A model generated the notes under the pieces. It did not search any database and was not told where the DNA came from. It was given only the letters and a program-made list of their open reading frames with translations. This document shows, piece by piece, positions 4,489-5,624 of a stretch of 5,624 bases of DNA. Made by a program: the position numbers and the translations under genes. Position 1 is the first letter of the stretch. Each line of letters begins with the position of its first letter. Source of the stretch: Hyphomicrobiales bacterium (GTDB lineage Bacteria; Pseudomonadota; Alphaproteobacteria; Rhizobiales; Xanthobacteraceae); the NCBI GenBank assembly GCA_016201085.1, contig JACQDO010000150.1, positions 1-5,624 of the forward strand, written 5' to 3'.

Positions 4489-5624
4489 ATGTCTCGCCAG
4501 GACGCGAACGCAGCCTTTGCCCTTTCATCTTTTTTGCAGGGCACAAACGCCACCTACATCGACGATATTTACGCCCGTTATGAGAAGGATCCCGGCTCGT
4601 TCGATCCGGAATGGCAGGAGTTCTTCCAGAGCCTGAAGGACCAGCCGGCCGACGTTCGCAAGAACGCCCAGGGTCCTAGCTGGGCCCGCGACAACTGGCC
4701 GGAGACCCCCCGCGACGATCTCACCTCGGCGCTGGACGGCAACTGGGTCCAGGTCGAGAAGGCGGTCGGCACCAAGATCGCCGCCAAGGCCAAGGCGGCT
4801 GAGAAGGGCTCCGAAATCTCCTCTGCCGACGTGCTCCAGGCGACCCGCGATTCGGTGCGCGCCCTGATGCTGATCCGCGCCTACCGCATGCGCGGCCATT
4901 TCCACGCCAAGCTCGATCCGCTCGGCATCGAGGCGCCGCGCAACCGCGAAGAGCTCGACCCGCGCACCTACGGCTTCAGCGAGGCCGATTTCGACCGCAA
5001 GATCTTCCTCGATCACGTGCTCGGCCTCGAATACGGCTCGCTCCGCGAGATCGTCGCGATCTGCGAGCGCACCTACTGCCAGACGCTCGGCGTCGAATTC
5101 ATGCACATCTCGAACGCGGCACAGAAGTCATGGATCCAGGAACGCATCGAAGGCCGCGACAAGGAAATTACCTTCACCCGTGAAGGCAAGCGCGCGATCC
5201 TCAACAAGCTCGTCTAAGCCGAAGGCTTTGAAAAGTTCTGCGACGTCAAGTTCACCGGCACCAAGCGCTTCGGTCTCGACGGCGCGGAATCGCTGATCCC
5301 CGCGCTCGAGCAGATCATCAAGCGTGGCGGCAATCTCGGCGTGAAGGAAATCGTGCTCGGCATGCCGCATCGCGGCCGCCTCAACGTGCTGACGCAGGTG
5401 ATGGGCAAGTCGCACCGCGCGCTGTTCCACGAGTTCAAGGGCGGCTCGGCCAACCCTGAAGACGTCGAAGGCTCCGGCGACGTGAAGTACCATCTCGGCG
5501 CATCATCCGATCGCGAGTTCGACGGCAACCGCATCCATCTGTCGCTGACCGCCAACCCCTCGCATCTCGGGATCGTCGATCCCGTGGTTCTCGGCAAGGT
5601 GCGCGCCAAGCAGGATCAGCATGG
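4489..5624 (+). pseudogene. sucA: 2-oxoglutarate dehydrogenase E1 (SucA), 5' part, interrupted by in-frame TAA at codon 243
   Basis: SucA is the thiamine-diphosphate E1 subunit of the 2-oxoglutarate dehydrogenase complex, which decarboxylates 2-oxoglutarate and passes the succinyl group to E2 (SucB). Residues 13-47 form the N-terminal E2-contact segment (SFLQGTNATYIDDIYARY). RAYRMRGHFHAKLDPLG, DPRTYGFSEADFD and EFMHISNAAQKSWIQERIEG follow. The frame stops at TAA (5215-5217), within the conserved stretch AILNKLV-stop-AEGFEKF, where relatives have Glu. Homology resumes at once in the same frame with no indel, giving 135 more codons: KRFGLDGAESLIP, GMPHRGRLNVL (His at codon 294) and LTANPSHL. 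The gene then runs off the right edge; the family is usually near 950-990 residues. Codon 361 is Gly where the family has Glu (NPSHLE). As written, the protein ends after 242 residues, before the active site, and would be inactive. A base error in the assembly is at least as likely as a true nonsense mutation. Confidence 0.85.
5215..5217 (+). other. Premature in-frame TAA stop in sucA
   Basis: The codon between Val242 (gtc) and Ala244 (gcc) is TAA. Relatives carry Glu here (KLVEAEGFEKF), so a single G-to-T change from GAA explains it. The same frame continues with clear SucA sequence on both sides. Confidence 0.9.

Noticed and set aside
5215..5217. TAA reassigned as a sense codon in this organism
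   Set aside because: sucD and the small minus-strand gene end in TAA at the expected places, so genome-wide reassignment does not fit.
5341..5624. Separate downstream gene made by restart after the sucA stop
   Set aside because: The sequence after the stop is the internal part of SucA, without its own start context or domain boundary.

Overview
The window is GC-rich and comes from an alphaproteobacterium, most probably Hyphomicrobiales (Rhizobiales). This rests on the sucC-sucD-sucA order, on the close resemblance of the SucA start (MSRQDANAAFALSSFLQG) to Bradyrhizobiaceae/Beijerinckiaceae-type proteins as I remember them, and on the GC-rich third codon positions. I cannot place it below order from sequence alone.

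Layout, left to right. Positions 1-600 hold the 3' end of a cysteine-containing protein of unknown function that enters from outside the window through an Asn/Ala/Thr-rich linker. Positions 601-936 hold no gene I can support. They carry two palindrome-rich intergenic repeats, one of which resembles repeats further on. From 937 a small hypothetical frame runs toward sucC and has no stop before it. sucC (1490-2659) and sucD (3469-4353) encode the two subunits of succinyl-CoA synthetase. sucA (from 4489) encodes the E1 subunit of 2-oxoglutarate dehydrogenase and leaves the window at the right edge.

These genes serve consecutive TCA-cycle steps. SucA starts conversion of 2-oxoglutarate to succinyl-CoA, and SucCD then converts succinyl-CoA to succinate with nucleotide triphosphate formation.

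The notable departures from an ordinary suc operon are these. (1) sucC and sucD, normally adjacent, are separated by 809 bp. That gap holds a 58-codon two-helix membrane-protein gene on the opposite strand and a DUF559 endonuclease-like gene bracketed by an almost perfect 38-bp inverted repeat (37/38). (2) sucA has an in-frame TAA at codon 243, one base away from the expected Glu codon, with homology continuing in the same frame, plus an unusual Gly in the conserved NPSHLE motif downstream. (3) The small gene upstream of sucC has no proper end. Items 2 and 3 could be real lesions or base errors in the assembly. I found no CRISPR array, tRNA, rRNA or complete insertion sequence.
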